Shown here: positions 1-8,978 of the stretch, piece after piece
Layout: every line of letters starts with the position of its first letter
Position numbering within the stretch: position 1 is the first letter of the stretch
Assembly: GCA_021795795.1 (NCBI GenBank)
Contig: JAJYPA010000005.1
Span: 1-64,000 of the forward strand
Length of the DNA stretch: 64,000 bases
Reading direction: 5' to 3'
From: Pseudomonadota bacterium
Lineage (GTDB): Bacteria; Pseudomonadota; Gammaproteobacteria; Halothiobacillales; Halothiobacillaceae
Made by a program: the position numbers and the translations under genes
Notes under the pieces: model-generated
The model's input: only the letters and a program-made list of their open reading frames with translations
Told to the model about the DNA's origin: nothing
Databases searched by the model: none

Positions 1-173
1 TCACATCTGGCGTCATTCCCCCATCGGCAAGGCTGCGCACACTACACCACCCACCCCGCGCTAGGACAACTCAGAAGGGGACATTTCAGCTTTGGAAAAA
101 AGGGGACATTTTAGAATTGGGTTGACAATTTACGCCAGCCTGCGGGAGTGGTGGGGCCGACCCGGTTGCTCGG
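1..173. other. gene-free left edge with two near-identical GGGGACATTT motifs
   Basis: No gene can be supported here. Two related units lie close together, at about 75-95 and 100-120. Both contain AGGGGACATTT followed by a purine/pyrimidine stretch ending in TTGG, and the second runs into GGGTTGACA. Motifs of this kind are often seen at the borders of transposase or integrase genes, so this may be the edge or relic of a mobile element left of the window. That is an inference; no transposase is visible. Confidence 0.35.
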
Positions 174-1652
174 TCAGGGCTTGAGAACCTCGCGAATCGA
201 GGCGAATGTCCGAGGGTACGGCTTAAGCTTTTGCAGGACGGTCGGCAGTTGGGCCAAGCCTTTACGCGCCGCTTCCGGGGTGGCAAAGTCGCCTGCGGTA
301 ACGGTGTACAGCACCTGGTTGTTCTTGGTTTGAGAGAACAGGTGCCAGTCGGTTATGTGTGCACCTGATGTGTGACGTTTGATAAAACCCAGAGCTGCTT
401 TTTCATCATTGAACGCGCCCATCTGGATGACGGCACGGTGCGGCGCCCGTGCGCGGTACCACGCGTTGTCCACACCCTCGACAGCAACGGGTTTAACTGC
501 TGGTTTGGGTTCGCCGGGCTTTGCCACCGGAGCCGGGGGTTTGACCGGTGTTGGTGCAGCTTTTTCTAATGGCTTCGCTGCGGTTGTGGCAGGTTGTCCC
601 GCCAACTTTTGCGACTTGGGTGGAATCAGGTGAGGTGCTTCACTCGCAATGGGGGCGGTTGATTGCTCGACAGGCTTTGTAGCTTCCGTCGGCCGGGTTG
701 CAGGGGCAATTTCTGCTGACGGGGGCGCAACGGCGGCCGGTGGCGTTGCCGGGGCTACAGTGGCTTGGCTAGCCTGTAGATCCGGTGTGCTGACCGGGCC
801 GTCATTCGGCAATGGATTGTCTGTTTGCGCCATTTCGTTGCTGGCCAGTGACGTGGGTGTGCTTGTCGCGGTGGTTTCTGTTGCCAGTGGCAGTGACTGT
901 GGTTTGGCTGGCTGATCGGTCGAGCGAGTGAGCAAGGCAAAGCCACCGAAGGCAACAACGGCTACGCTGATGCCAGCAACGATCAGTAATGCCGGGCTGA
1001 ACCGCTTGGTTGGTTTGAAGTGATCTGACGTATTGAAACCGCGGCCATCTTCCGGATCGTCGACGAACAGAGATTGGACCGTTGTGGCGGTGGGAGCTTC
1101 AGCTGGCGTTTGTTCTGTTGAAGGCGGGGTTTCTCCAAGCAGTTGGCAAGGGTGCATATCACTCTGCATTTCGGAGAGTTCGGGTTCGAGCCGGAGTTGA
1201 TCGGTCAGGCCGATATCGCCCGTTAACAGGAACAGCAGTTGGTTTGCTGCGAAGTCGTGCGCCGCACGCAGGTAACTGACCATCTCTGACCATTGCGGGG
1301 TGTTGAGCCAGACATGGGCATTTTCAATGACGACCAGAACGCGCTCGGATGCCGTAAGCGCTTCGTGAGCAGCGGTGGCCAGTTCTTGTGGGGACTCGAT
1401 TCCCGGCGAGAGTTGCAACGCTTCAGTGACCAGGGTGATGATCGCCGATGGGGTGGTGGTCGGGCTGGCCCTCAGGCCGAGGATGTCGATGTGATCCGGT
1501 AGCTGTTCGTCCAGCAGCTTGACGAATGCCCGTCGTTCCGGTTCGGATGCGCTCTCGACCAAGATGGTCCGGTCGGCGTATTTGATCAGTTGTGTGATCA
1601 GATTGGCTTGATCGAGTGCGTGTTGCTGCGCGGTATTCATGAGGGTGTCCAT
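174..1652 (-). CDS. damX: DamX-like SPOR-domain inner-membrane protein
   Basis: 492 aa. An N-terminal cytoplasmic region (about 20-170) resembles the ATPase-like part of DamX/ExeA proteins, but no P-loop is visible. A Walker-B-like stretch (VLVVIENAHVW, about 105-115) is present. One membrane segment follows at about 221-242, then a long Pro/Ala/Thr-rich periplasmic linker to about 395. A C-terminal SPOR domain (about 405-485, IQMGAF start) would bind denuded septal peptidoglycan. In DamX-type proteins this places the protein at the division site. It is the last gene of a minus-strand operon, 17 bases after aroB, the usual aroB-damX order. The start could also be the internal Met at residue 5. 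The SPOR assignment is firm; the damX name rests on architecture and context. Confidence 0.85.
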   Translation of the reverse strand: MDTLMNTAQQHALDQANLITQLIKYADRTILVESASEPERRAFVKLLDEQLPDHIDILGLRASPTTTPSAIITLVTEALQLSPGIESPQELATAAHEALTASERVLVVIENAHVWLNTPQWSEMVSYLRAAHDFAANQLLFLLTGDIGLTDQLRLEPELSEMQSDMHPCQLLGETPPSTEQTPAEAPTATTVQSLFVDDPEDGRGFNTSDHFKPTKRFSPALLIVAGISVAVVAFGGFALLTRSTDQPAKPQSLPLATETTATSTPTSLASNEMAQTDNPLPNDGPVSTPDLQASQATVAPATPPAAVAPPSAEIAPATRPTEATKPVEQSTAPIASEAPHLIPPKSQKLAGQPATTAAKPLEKAAPTPVKPPAPVAKPGEPKPAVKPVAVEGVDNAWYRARAPHRAVIQMGAFNDEKAALGFIKRHTSGAHITDWHLFSQTKNNQVLYTVTAGDFATPEAARKGLAQLPTVLQKLKPYPRTFASIREVLKP

Positions 1653-1669
1653 TCAAATCAGAGTCGCAA

Positions 1670-2791
1670 TTAAGAGGCCGTTGCGTGGGTATGTCGTAAC
1701 GTTTCCATCAGGGTTTCTTCCGGAGCTTTGTCGGTGACGAGCGCCGAACCGAGGCCGTGCATCAGGACCAGTCGAAGTCGACCACTCTGCACTTTCTTGT
1801 CACTGTCCATAAGACTGCGGATCGTTTCGACACTGAGCTCGCTCGGGCTTTGTGTCGGCAACCCTGCTGCAGCCACAATGCGATAAACGCGGGCCAGATC
1901 AGCGGCACTGATCCATTCGAGCCGATGGGAAAGATCCGCCGCCATGCACATGCCCGCACCCACCGCTTCACCATGCAGCCAGTTGCCGTAGCCCATGCCG
2001 GTTTCAATGGCGTGGCCGAAGGTGTGCCCCAGATTGAGCAGGGCACGCAGTCCCCCTTCACGTTCGTCCTGATTGACGATATCGGCCTTGATGGCGCAAG
2101 ACCGGGTGATGGCATGCTTTAAAGCGGTTTCTTCGCGGACGCGCAGTTTGGCCATATTGGCTTCGATCCAGTCGAGGAAATCCACATCCCAGAGCAGGCC
2201 GTATTTAATGATTTCCGCCAGCCCAGCCGACAACTCCCGATCGGGCAGGGTGTCGAGTGTGCGGATGTCCGCTATCACGCAGCGGGGCTGGTAAAACGCG
2301 CCGATCATGTTCTTGGCACGGGGGTGATTGACCCCGGTTTTTCCGCCAACGGAGCTATCGACCTGCGAGAGCAGTGTCGTCGGAATTTGGATGAAGGGTA
2401 CACCGCGCTGGTAGCTGGCGGCGGCGAAGCCGGTGATGTCGCCGATGACGCCGCCACCCAGGGCAATCAGCGTGGCCTGGCGGTCGCAGCGCGCATCTAC
2501 CAGTGCATCGAAAATCGTGCTGAGTACCTCAAGGGATTTGTACTGCTCGCCATCCGGCAGCACGATCTGTTCGACTTTCTTGAATGCCCGCAGCCCAGCT
2601 ATCAGCGTGTCGGCATAGAGCGGTGCGACCGTGGTGTTGGATACGACTACGGCTGTATCGCCCAGAATGTGTCGAGCCAATAGCTCGGGCTGCTTGAGCA
2701 AATCAACCCCGATGTAGATTGGATAACTGCGATCGGCCAGATCAACAACCAGGGGAGCGGTGTTCATTAACGCGGTAGCCGTATCGGGCAT
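1670..2791 (-). CDS. aroB: 3-dehydroquinate synthase
   Basis: 373 aa from the chosen start. AroB converts DAHP to 3-dehydroquinate, the second step of the shikimate pathway, using NAD and a divalent metal in the cytoplasm. Visible motifs are the nucleotide-binding GGGVIGD stretch, the [20 protein letters not shown] region and the metal-binding [10 protein letters not shown] motif. I chose the ATG at 2791 because AAGGTGAT lies just upstream of it. An in-frame ATG at 2809 has no comparable ribosome site. It lies between a lipoprotein gene and damX. Its usual partner aroK is about 48 kb away, behind the pil operon, so the common aroK-aroB-damX string is split here. Confidence 0.95.
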   Translation of the reverse strand: MPDTATALMNTAPLVVDLADRSYPIYIGVDLLKQPELLARHILGDTAVVVSNTTVAPLYADTLIAGLRAFKKVEQIVLPDGEQYKSLEVLSTIFDALVDARCDRQATLIALGGGVIGDITGFAAASYQRGVPFIQIPTTLLSQVDSSVGGKTGVNHPRAKNMIGAFYQPRCVIADIRTLDTLPDRELSAGLAEIIKYGLLWDVDFLDWIEANMAKLRVREETALKHAITRSCAIKADIVNQDEREGGLRALLNLGHTFGHAIETGMGYGNWLHGEAVGAGMCMAADLSHRLEWISAADLARVYRIVAAAGLPTQSPSELSVETIRSLMDSDKKVQSGRLRLVLMHGLGSALVTDKAPEETLMETLRHTHATAS

Positions 2792-2910
2792 GGGATCACC
2801 TTCATTCATGGAGACAGTGAGTTGGACGAGTACGATACAGTCCTCAAGGTATGGACTATATCAGGAAGATGCAGGACGCGGCAGCCGCATCATAGCGACG
2901 TCGAGCGGCA

Positions 2911-3327
2911 TTATTTACGTTCGACCGGCATCCAGCCGCTGGACCCTTTCAAGAGTTGCAGGCGCGTGAGATAGATTTGCGTCTGGCCTTGCTTGAAATT
3001 ACCGAACTGCAACATCAGGCCAATTTGCCCGACGGTCCCCAGCAGACTGCTGGCTGAGTCGGCGTTTTGCAGTGATTTGGCAACCTGTTCTGCGCTCTGT
3101 TTGAAGGCCAGTGTGGCGGTGACGTCGACTGTCCATTGGTGGTTCAGCTCGGCAGCGTTGAGGGAGTCAATGCGTTCGACCACGATGACTTTGCCGGATG
3201 GATCGAGTTGATCTTGCAGAATCTGTCGCACGGAGTCTTTATCGGGGCCGTTATTGAACAGGCAACCTCCAAGAGCTAAAAGTACCAACAGAAAGAGACT
3301 ACGCGTTAAAAAGCTCAGTGGTCGCAA
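2911..3327 (-). CDS. small predicted lipoprotein of unknown function
   Basis: 138 aa from a TTG start at 3327. AGGAG sits 8 bases upstream of that TTG, while longer in-frame extensions lack a signal peptide at their N-terminus, so the TTG start is preferred. The N-terminus (MRPLSFLTRSLF then a hydrophobic run) ends in an LGGC lipobox with Cys at about residue 22, predicting a lipid-anchored envelope protein. The mature part, about 116 residues, is a soluble mixed alpha/beta domain with no motif I recognise. It lies between ycgL and aroB on the same strand and is probably co-transcribed with them. Function unknown. Confidence 0.75.
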   Translation of the reverse strand: MRPLSFLTRSLFLLVLLALGGCLFNNGPDKDSVRQILQDQLDPSGKVIVVERIDSLNAAELNHQWTVDVTATLAFKQSAEQVAKSLQNADSASSLLGTVGQIGLMLQFGNFKQGQTQIYLTRLQLLKGSSGWMPVERK

Positions 3328-3394
3328 GGCGAAGGCTCCTAAAAGAGTATGGACTTGGGTATTGAACAGGGTGGGATGGAATCTCGAAGCCGGG

Positions 3395-3685
3395 TTACAG
3401 GCCAACTGGCCGCGGAATGCCGGCCTTGAGGTTGTCCCAATGTGCCCAGTTCTGGCTTCCGGGCGGCATTTGCACATAAAACCCGAGCGTCGACAGATAG
3501 TGGCGAACCGTGGCCGCATCCGTCCTGGCCAGAGCCCGATCCACGCTCAAATCCAGATGCATGACTTCTTCCAGTCGGCCAAAAGGTGCCCGTATTGTCG
3601 CGTCCAGCGTGTCCGGCAAGGTGCCCTTGGGCAGAAACAGGTACAAATCGGCTTTTTTCAGGCTTTTGTAGATAGTGCAGTGCAT
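3395..3685 (-). CDS. ycgL: YcgL-domain protein
   Basis: 96 aa, a full-length YcgL (DUF709) protein. The diagnostic N-terminal pattern is present (MHCTIYKSLKKADLYLFL), followed by the short alpha/beta domain with LDLSVDRALARTD and the GFYVQMPP stretch. YcgL proteins are small cytoplasmic proteins restricted mainly to gammaproteobacteria. Their biochemical role is poorly defined; some family members have been discussed in connection with RNA metabolism. This is the first gene of the minus-strand run ycgL-lipoprotein-aroB-damX. No strong ribosome site is visible, but the start agrees with the family. Confidence 0.85.
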   Translation of the reverse strand: MHCTIYKSLKKADLYLFLPKGTLPDTLDATIRAPFGRLEEVMHLDLSVDRALARTDAATVRHYLSTLGFYVQMPPGSQNWAHWDNLKAGIPRPVGL

Positions 3686-3766
3686 GTTGGTCTATTTCAG
3701 TGGTGAACGAGGCCAAGTTTATCCCAAATGCAGCGCAAACCGATTTTTCGTGCGAGGATGCGCAGC

Positions 3767-5017
3767 ATGAATATCTCCTGGTTAACCCCTTTTCGCCGTG
3801 TCCTGACCTCTCGAACCGAGCTCGCGGTTCTGTTGCTGGGGTTTTCCTCGGGACTGCCTTTCCTGTTGAGTTCCGGTACCTTGCAAGCCTGGTTGACGGT
3901 GAGTCACATCAGCACGTCCACGATCGGCTTGTTTGCGCTGGTCGGGTTGCCCTACACGCTCAAGTTTCTCTGGGCGCCGTTGCTCGATTGGTACAGCATC
4001 CGCTGGCTGGGGCGACGTCGAAGCTGGATGTTGCTGGCGCAAGTAGCCATTGCATTGACTCTGCTGGCCATGGCAATCACGAAACCAGAAAGCCAGATCT
4101 GGCCGTTCGCTCTTTTGGCTTTGATGTTGGCAACGTTCTCTGCCACGCAGGATATCGCCATTGATGCGTGGCGAACCGACACACTCAGCCCCGAAGAGCG
4201 TGGTTTCGGTGCGGCATTGTTTGTCATGGCCTATCGCCTCGGGATGCTGGCGGCCGGCAGTCTGGCGATGATCTTTGCCCAATTTTTCGGTTGGCCGCTC
4301 ACCTACACGGCGATGGCCGTTTTCATGGGTATCGGCATCGTCGCCACCTTGATTGCCCCGGAGAAAAACACCCTGGAATTGGCGCCACCGAGCCTGCTGG
4401 CAGCGGTGGTCGAGCCTCTGCGGGAGTTATTCGGGCGACGCGAAGCCTGGGCCTTGCTGGCGCTGATTGTGCTGTACAAATTCGGTGATGCCTTTGCCAG
4501 CGCGCTTTCAACCACGTTCCTTATTCGTGGTGCCGGTTTCAGCCTCGCCGAGATCGGCCTGATCAATAACGGTCTGGGGTTGGTTATCACCCTCGTCGGC
4601 GGTTTGTTCGGCGGTTTGTGGATGATCAAGCTGGGCCTGTTCCGCTCACTGATGGTGTTCGGTGTCCTGCAGGCGGTGACTAACTTGGGTTACGCCCTGC
4701 TGGCGGTGGCGCCCAGTCTGGAATTGATGGTGCCGGTCATCGCGCTGGAACATTTCACGGGCGGGCTCGGTACGGCGGCCTTTGTGGCCTTGTTGATGGC
4801 GGCTTGTGACATCCGTTATTCCGCCACGCAGTTTGCGCTGTTGTCGGCGATTGCCAGCTTGGGGCGCGTATACCTCGGGCCGGTTGCGGGGTTGACGGTA
4901 ACCGCCTTGGGGTGGCCCAGTTTTTTTGTGCTGACTTTTATCGCCGCTTTGCCCGGGCTTTGGTTATTATTCAAACTTAGGGCGATGATCCAGCAAATGG
5001 ATCGTTCGCCGAATTAA
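3767..5017 (+). CDS. ampG: AmpG-like MFS permease
   Basis: 416 aa with about twelve hydrophobic segments. The N-terminal LLLGFSSGLPFLLSSGTLQAWL region, including SGLP and GTLQAW, is characteristic of AmpG. AmpG imports anhydromuropeptides released during cell-wall turnover across the inner membrane for recycling. The TQDIAIDAWRTDTL segment is also typical. At 416 aa it lacks the extra C-terminal helices of enterobacterial AmpG (about 490 aa), so substrate specificity is inferred. The ATG at 3767 is chosen because GAGG lies 9 bases upstream and the product then aligns with AmpG N-termini; an in-frame ATG at 3728 would add 13 residues. It diverges from ycgL. Confidence 0.82.
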   Translation: MNISWLTPFRRVLTSRTELAVLLLGFSSGLPFLLSSGTLQAWLTVSHISTSTIGLFALVGLPYTLKFLWAPLLDWYSIRWLGRRRSWMLLAQVAIALTLLAMAITKPESQIWPFALLALMLATFSATQDIAIDAWRTDTLSPEERGFGAALFVMAYRLGMLAAGSLAMIFAQFFGWPLTYTAMAVFMGIGIVATLIAPEKNTLELAPPSLLAAVVEPLRELFGRREAWALLALIVLYKFGDAFASALSTTFLIRGAGFSLAEIGLINNGLGLVITLVGGLFGGLWMIKLGLFRSLMVFGVLQAVTNLGYALLAVAPSLELMVPVIALEHFTGGLGTAAFVALLMAACDIRYSATQFALLSAIASLGRVYLGPVAGLTVTALGWPSFFVLTFIAALPGLWLLFKLRAMIQQMDRSPN

Positions 5018-5033
5018 CCCGGGAGGGTGTGCT

Positions 5034-5504
5034 ATGCGTTTGAGAAATCAGGTTTTAATGGCCGTTTTGGCCAGTATGTTCAGCGTGAGTGTCGACAGCA
5101 CGGTTGCGCGTGCCGACCCGCCACCTTGGGCTGGCGGACAGGATCGATCGGATAAACATCACGATGACGATCATGATCGCGGCGATGATCGTCGTGGCGA
5201 GCGAGCGGATCGTGGGCACGATCACTACCAAATCACCACTCGAGAGCAGTACTACATCACGGATTGGTATCGTCGCCACGGGCACGGTGCGCATCGTTTG
5301 CCTCCGGGACAGGCCAAAAAACTCTATCGCGGCGCGCCGTGGCCACCGCCGTATGCCTATGCCCCACTGCCTTACGAGGTTGTGCGCGGGCTGCAGCCAT
5401 TGCCGCCCGGATACCGTTATTATCAGGTCGGTGCCGACGTGGTGATCGCCAATTTGGCCGGACAGGTTGTCGCCGATGTGGTGTACGACTTGCTAAACCG
5501 TTAA
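5034..5504 (+). CDS. secreted RcnB/CigR-like protein
   Basis: 156 aa with an N-terminal signal peptide (about 1-27, ending ARA-DP). A strongly charged region rich in His, Asp and Arg follows (about 40-70). The C-terminal half carries LPPGQAKKLYRG and a PLPPGYRYYQVGADVVIAN motif, typical of RcnB/CigR-type periplasmic proteins. In those families members have been linked to nickel/cobalt homeostasis (RcnB) or to virulence dampening (CigR). The ligand here is unknown, though the His/Asp-rich stretch could bind metal. GGGAGG lies upstream of the ATG. It follows ampG by 16 bases. Confidence 0.75.
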   Translation: MRLRNQVLMAVLASMFSVSVDSTVARADPPPWAGGQDRSDKHHDDDHDRGDDRRGERADRGHDHYQITTREQYYITDWYRRHGHGAHRLPPGQAKKLYRGAPWPPPYAYAPLPYEVVRGLQPLPPGYRYYQVGADVVIANLAGQVVADVVYDLLNR

Positions 5505-5550
5505 GCTCCGCATCCTGTCTTCCTTGTACTATGGCCAGTAGCTTTTGAAT

Positions 5551-6471
5551 ATGACCGAGCAATCTTCCCGCCCTGCTGCTGATGCGGCTGATCAATCCCC
5601 ATTCCGCGATCTGGCTCTTGATCAGACCGGCTCCGTGGCATCGGCGCCGGACGCTACTGTATCGGCAGAGGCTGATGTGACATCTGAAACACCCGTGGAA
5701 CATGCGATCGAGCCGAGCGCTGACCAGATGCCGGCAGGGTTGGAGCAGACGGATTCGGAGCCCACAGATTCTGAACAAAAGACGGATAAACCCGCCAAAA
5801 AGCGGGTTCCTCCGCAGGAAGTCATCGCCCGCCTAGTTGCGGCCTGGCCTTCGGCTTTCTTTGCGGAGCCGCGCTCGGTCAAGCCACTGACAATCGGTGT
5901 GTTGCAGCAGATTCTGGCGAATCGTCCGGCTGAACTTGATGGCTTGAACAGCCACGCGATTCGCACGGGCATCAAATTTTATACATCCCGGTTGTCGTAC
6001 CACTACGGCATGGTGCACAACACGCACCGCATCACGCTCGCCGGAGAACCTGCCGAGGAAGTGGACGACAAGGCTCGCGAATTTGCCAAAGCCCAGATCG
6101 TTGCGATCAAGCAACAACGAGAAGCGCGCCAAAAAGCAAGCCAAGAAGAAAACAAGGCTGCGCAGAATCCGGCAGATGCCGCCTCGGGTGAGCAATCTAC
6201 AGATGAGTCCACAGAGGGCAAGAAGCCGCCCCGTGCCAAGCAGGCCCGCAAACCGCGTCCTGCCACTGGAAGCGAAGGAAAAGGGCGTGATGCAGATGCT
6301 GGCGCATCATCAGGGCAGCGCCCGCGCCGTCCGCGCCGGGATCAGGCGCGCCCTCCGCGATCAGACAAACCGGTGGCTCCCGGTACTCAGGCTGCGGCAC
6401 CCGCAACCGAGAACCTGAGTATGGAAGAGAAGCTCGCCCGTCTGGCCCAGCACTTCGGCAAGCCCGGTTGA
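5551..6471 (+). CDS. proQ: ProQ/FinO-domain RNA chaperone with long disordered flanks
   Basis: 306 aa. A low-complexity acidic N-terminus (about 1-88) precedes the ProQ/FinO fold at about 90-190. The core shows PPQEVIARLVAAWPSAFF, the LTIGVLQQIL helix and the FYTSRLSYHYG segment. The C-terminal part is Lys/Arg/Pro-rich and disordered, ending in MEEKLARLAQHFGK. ProQ proteins bind structured RNAs, stabilising sRNAs and mRNA 3' ends and aiding sRNA-mRNA pairing. The ATG at 5551 is used; a TTG lies two codons upstream and no clear ribosome site separates them. It is longer than E. coli ProQ (about 232 aa), mainly in the unstructured tails. Confidence 0.85.
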   Translation: MTEQSSRPAADAADQSPFRDLALDQTGSVASAPDATVSAEADVTSETPVEHAIEPSADQMPAGLEQTDSEPTDSEQKTDKPAKKRVPPQEVIARLVAAWPSAFFAEPRSVKPLTIGVLQQILANRPAELDGLNSHAIRTGIKFYTSRLSYHYGMVHNTHRITLAGEPAEEVDDKAREFAKAQIVAIKQQREARQKASQEENKAAQNPADAASGEQSTDESTEGKKPPRAKQARKPRPATGSEGKGRDADAGASSGQRPRRPRRDQARPPRSDKPVAPGTQAAAPATENLSMEEKLARLAQHFGKPG

Positions 6472-6546
6472 GAGCCCGGTTAACATTCAGATTAGATCGA
6501 TAACAGACCGCTGTATTCAATCAGACCCTTTAAGGAACCCCCTGCC

Positions 6547-7434
6547 ATGATGGCTTCAACCGCCCTTTCGATCATCCTGCCCGCCAAGAATGAAGTCGGG
6601 GCGGTGGGAGATACCGTCAGTCGGATTCGTCAGGCCTTTCCCGATGCAGAAATTCTCGTGGTCAACGATGGCTCGACCGATGATACGGCCCAAGTGGCAG
6701 AAGCGGCTGGGGCACGGGTCATCACGCATCCCTACAGTGTGGGCAATGGCGCGGCCATCAAAACCGGCGCGCGTCACGCGACCGGCGAGGTGCTGGTGTT
6801 CATGGATGCCGATGGTCAACACGATCCGGCGGACATTCCCCGTTTGCTTGCCCGGCTCGGCGACGGGTTGGACATGGTGGTGGGCGCGCGCCAATCCGGT
6901 TCACAGGCCAGCGTGGGTCGTGGTTTGGCCAACCGCTTCTACAATGCGCTGGCTTCCTGGATGACCGGTCAGAAGATCGAAGATCTGACTTCCGGCTTTC
7001 GCGCCGTGCGCGCCGATAAATTCCGTGAATTTCTCTATTTGTTGCCCAACGGGTTCTCCTACCCCACCACCTGCACAATGGCGTTCTTCCGCGCCGGCTA
7101 TGGTGTGGCCTATGTCCCGATCATGGCAGCCCAGCGGATTGGCAAAAGCCATATTCGGCCCGTCAAGGATGGCATCCGTTTTTTGCTGATCATCTTCAAG
7201 ATCGGCACCCTGTACTCCCCCCTCAAATTGTTCCTGCCGGTTTCCCTGCTGCATTTCATTGTCGGACTGGGCTATTACCTGTACACCTACAGTGAATTCA
7301 ATCGCTTGTCGCTGGCATCGGTGTTTTTGTGGAGCGCAGCGGTCACCATTTTTCTGATTGGTCTTGTTTCCGAGCAGATCACGCAGTTGATGTACAAGGA
7401 CAGCGGCAATCGGCCCGATTCCCGGCACGAATAG
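6547..7434 (+). CDS. family-2 glycosyltransferase, dolichyl-phosphate-mannose-synthase type
   Basis: 295 aa. The GT-A domain (about 8-220) begins with LSIILPAKNE, has the VVNDGSTDDT nucleotide-binding stretch and carries the metal-binding DADGQHDP motif at about residue 92. Two C-terminal hydrophobic segments (about 218-245 and 255-280) anchor it in the inner membrane. This architecture belongs to the polyprenyl-phosphate sugar transferase group, which transfers a hexose to undecaprenyl phosphate for envelope glycan modification. Donor and acceptor cannot be read from sequence. It stands alone, with no polysaccharide cluster nearby. The start is one of two adjacent ATGs, with AAGGA upstream. 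Confidence 0.82.
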   Translation: MMASTALSIILPAKNEVGAVGDTVSRIRQAFPDAEILVVNDGSTDDTAQVAEAAGARVITHPYSVGNGAAIKTGARHATGEVLVFMDADGQHDPADIPRLLARLGDGLDMVVGARQSGSQASVGRGLANRFYNALASWMTGQKIEDLTSGFRAVRADKFREFLYLLPNGFSYPTTCTMAFFRAGYGVAYVPIMAAQRIGKSHIRPVKDGIRFLLIIFKIGTLYSPLKLFLPVSLLHFIVGLGYYLYTYSEFNRLSLASVFLWSAAVTIFLIGLVSEQITQLMYKDSGNRPDSRHE

Positions 7435-7582
7435 CCTGTCAAAAAAGGCACTTCCGCCCTTTTCCCAATCACCCCGTTTTTTCTGCCCGCTCTCATCAGG
7501 CTGCCCGTATGATTTCTGTAACGGAATTTCATCGTTGATCGAACTACACTCAGAGCACGAACAAATACGTGGGAAACGAGTC

Positions 7583-8899
7583 ATGTTTCAAAGCAGTCGA
7601 AAGCAGATCTGGAAAAAGTTAGGTTTATTGATCGGAGGGATTGTATTCATGGCAAGCAATGTTTACGCGGCCGATACTGGCGCAGGTCAAACGCGCCCCG
7701 CGGCCACCGACTCAATCGTATTGGGTTTGGGCTGCTTCTGGGGTGCGGAAAAGCGCATGTCGGAAATCCCCGGTGTGGTGGATGTCGAATCCGGCTATGC
7801 GGGCGGTGACAAGGCGCGGGTTGGCTATCGCGAGATTCTGAACGACGAGCAGGCCATCCGCCGGGGGGCGCTCGATGAGCGGAATCACGCCGAAGTCATC
7901 AAGGTCACTTTTGATCCGGCCAAGGTGAGCCTGAAAACCATCCTGATCAAATTCTGGGAAAACCATGACCCTACACAGGGTGATCGTCAGGGTAACGATG
8001 TCGGCAGCAACTACCGCAGCGTGATTTATTACCATGACGACGCGCAAAAGGCGGTCGCACTGGAAACGCGAGACGCGTATCAATCAGCCCTGACGCGTGC
8101 CGGACGCGGCACGATCACCACCGAGATTGCACCGTTGCGTAATTACAATACCGCCGAGGAGTACCATCAGGACTACCTCAAGAAAAACCCGAACGGCTAC
8201 TGTGGTCTGGGGGGTACCGGCGTGGCCTATCCCGGCAGTGATCAGGCCGCTTCTGTCCCGGCGCCGCAACTGGTTGCGGCGGATTTGAATGCCGATCGTC
8301 AACTGATCGTGTTTGAAGCGCATGATTGCCCGTTCTGCGCCCAGTTCAAGAAAGACGTGCTGGCCGATTGGCGTTCGCCTGTGCCGGTCGTCGCCACGCT
8401 CAACCCCAATCCGCCCAAGGGCTGGACGCTGGAGAAAGCCCTGTTTGCCACGCCCACCATCGTGCTGTTCGAGCAGGGCAAGGAAGTATCCCGATACACC
8501 GGCTACAACGGCGACAAAGACCGATTCTGGAAATGGCTCGGCTTTCACCTGTTAACGCCGGAACAACAGAAAATCGCCTTTGAGCAAGGCACCGAGCGAC
8601 CAGGAACCGGCTCGCATCTGGACGAAAAACGCCCCGGCACCTTCGTGGATCCGATTACCGGTGCGCCCTTGTTCCGAAGCGACACCAAATTCAACAGCGG
8701 CACCGGTTGGCCGAGTTTCTTCAACCCCCTACCGGGCGCCATCGAGCTCAGAGAGGACAATGCTTACGGCATGCACCGTGTCGAGGTGATCAGTGCCAGC
8801 TCGGGCATCCATTTGGGCCACGTTTTCGACGATGGCCCGCCACCAACCGGCAAACGCTACTGCATCAATGGTGATGTACTGAATTTCGTACCGGATTAG
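7583..8899 (+). CDS. msrAB: periplasmic MsrA-thioredoxin-like-MsrB fusion
   Basis: 438 aa from the ATG at 7583. A signal peptide (about 1-29, ending VYA-AD) sends it to the periplasm. MsrA follows (about 44-215): catalytic Cys51 in GCFWG and a C-terminal NGYCGLGG Cys. The middle part (about 230-310) is thioredoxin-like with Cys249-Pro-Phe-Cys252. MsrB ends the protein (about 320-438): SGTGWPSF and the catalytic RYCIN Cys near 427. No zinc CxxC pairs are visible in MsrB. MsrA and MsrB reduce the S and R epimers of methionine sulfoxide; the CPFC domain could supply electrons in cis. In Neisseria the order is Trx-MsrA-MsrB; here the redox domain is central. An upstream TTG in frame would bury the signal peptide. 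Confidence 0.9.
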   Translation: MFQSSRKQIWKKLGLLIGGIVFMASNVYAADTGAGQTRPAATDSIVLGLGCFWGAEKRMSEIPGVVDVESGYAGGDKARVGYREILNDEQAIRRGALDERNHAEVIKVTFDPAKVSLKTILIKFWENHDPTQGDRQGNDVGSNYRSVIYYHDDAQKAVALETRDAYQSALTRAGRGTITTEIAPLRNYNTAEEYHQDYLKKNPNGYCGLGGTGVAYPGSDQAASVPAPQLVAADLNADRQLIVFEAHDCPFCAQFKKDVLADWRSPVPVVATLNPNPPKGWTLEKALFATPTIVLFEQGKEVSRYTGYNGDKDRFWKWLGFHLLTPEQQKIAFEQGTERPGTGSHLDEKRPGTFVDPITGAPLFRSDTKFNSGTGWPSFFNPLPGAIELREDNAYGMHRVEVISASSGIHLGHVFDDGPPPTGKRYCINGDVLNFVPD

Positions 8900-8978
8900 C
8901 TATCTGGTTCCGGGGCCAAACGCAGTAAGATAAGCGGCACTTCTTGTATGTGCCCTGATTTTTTACTGTGAAGATTTC

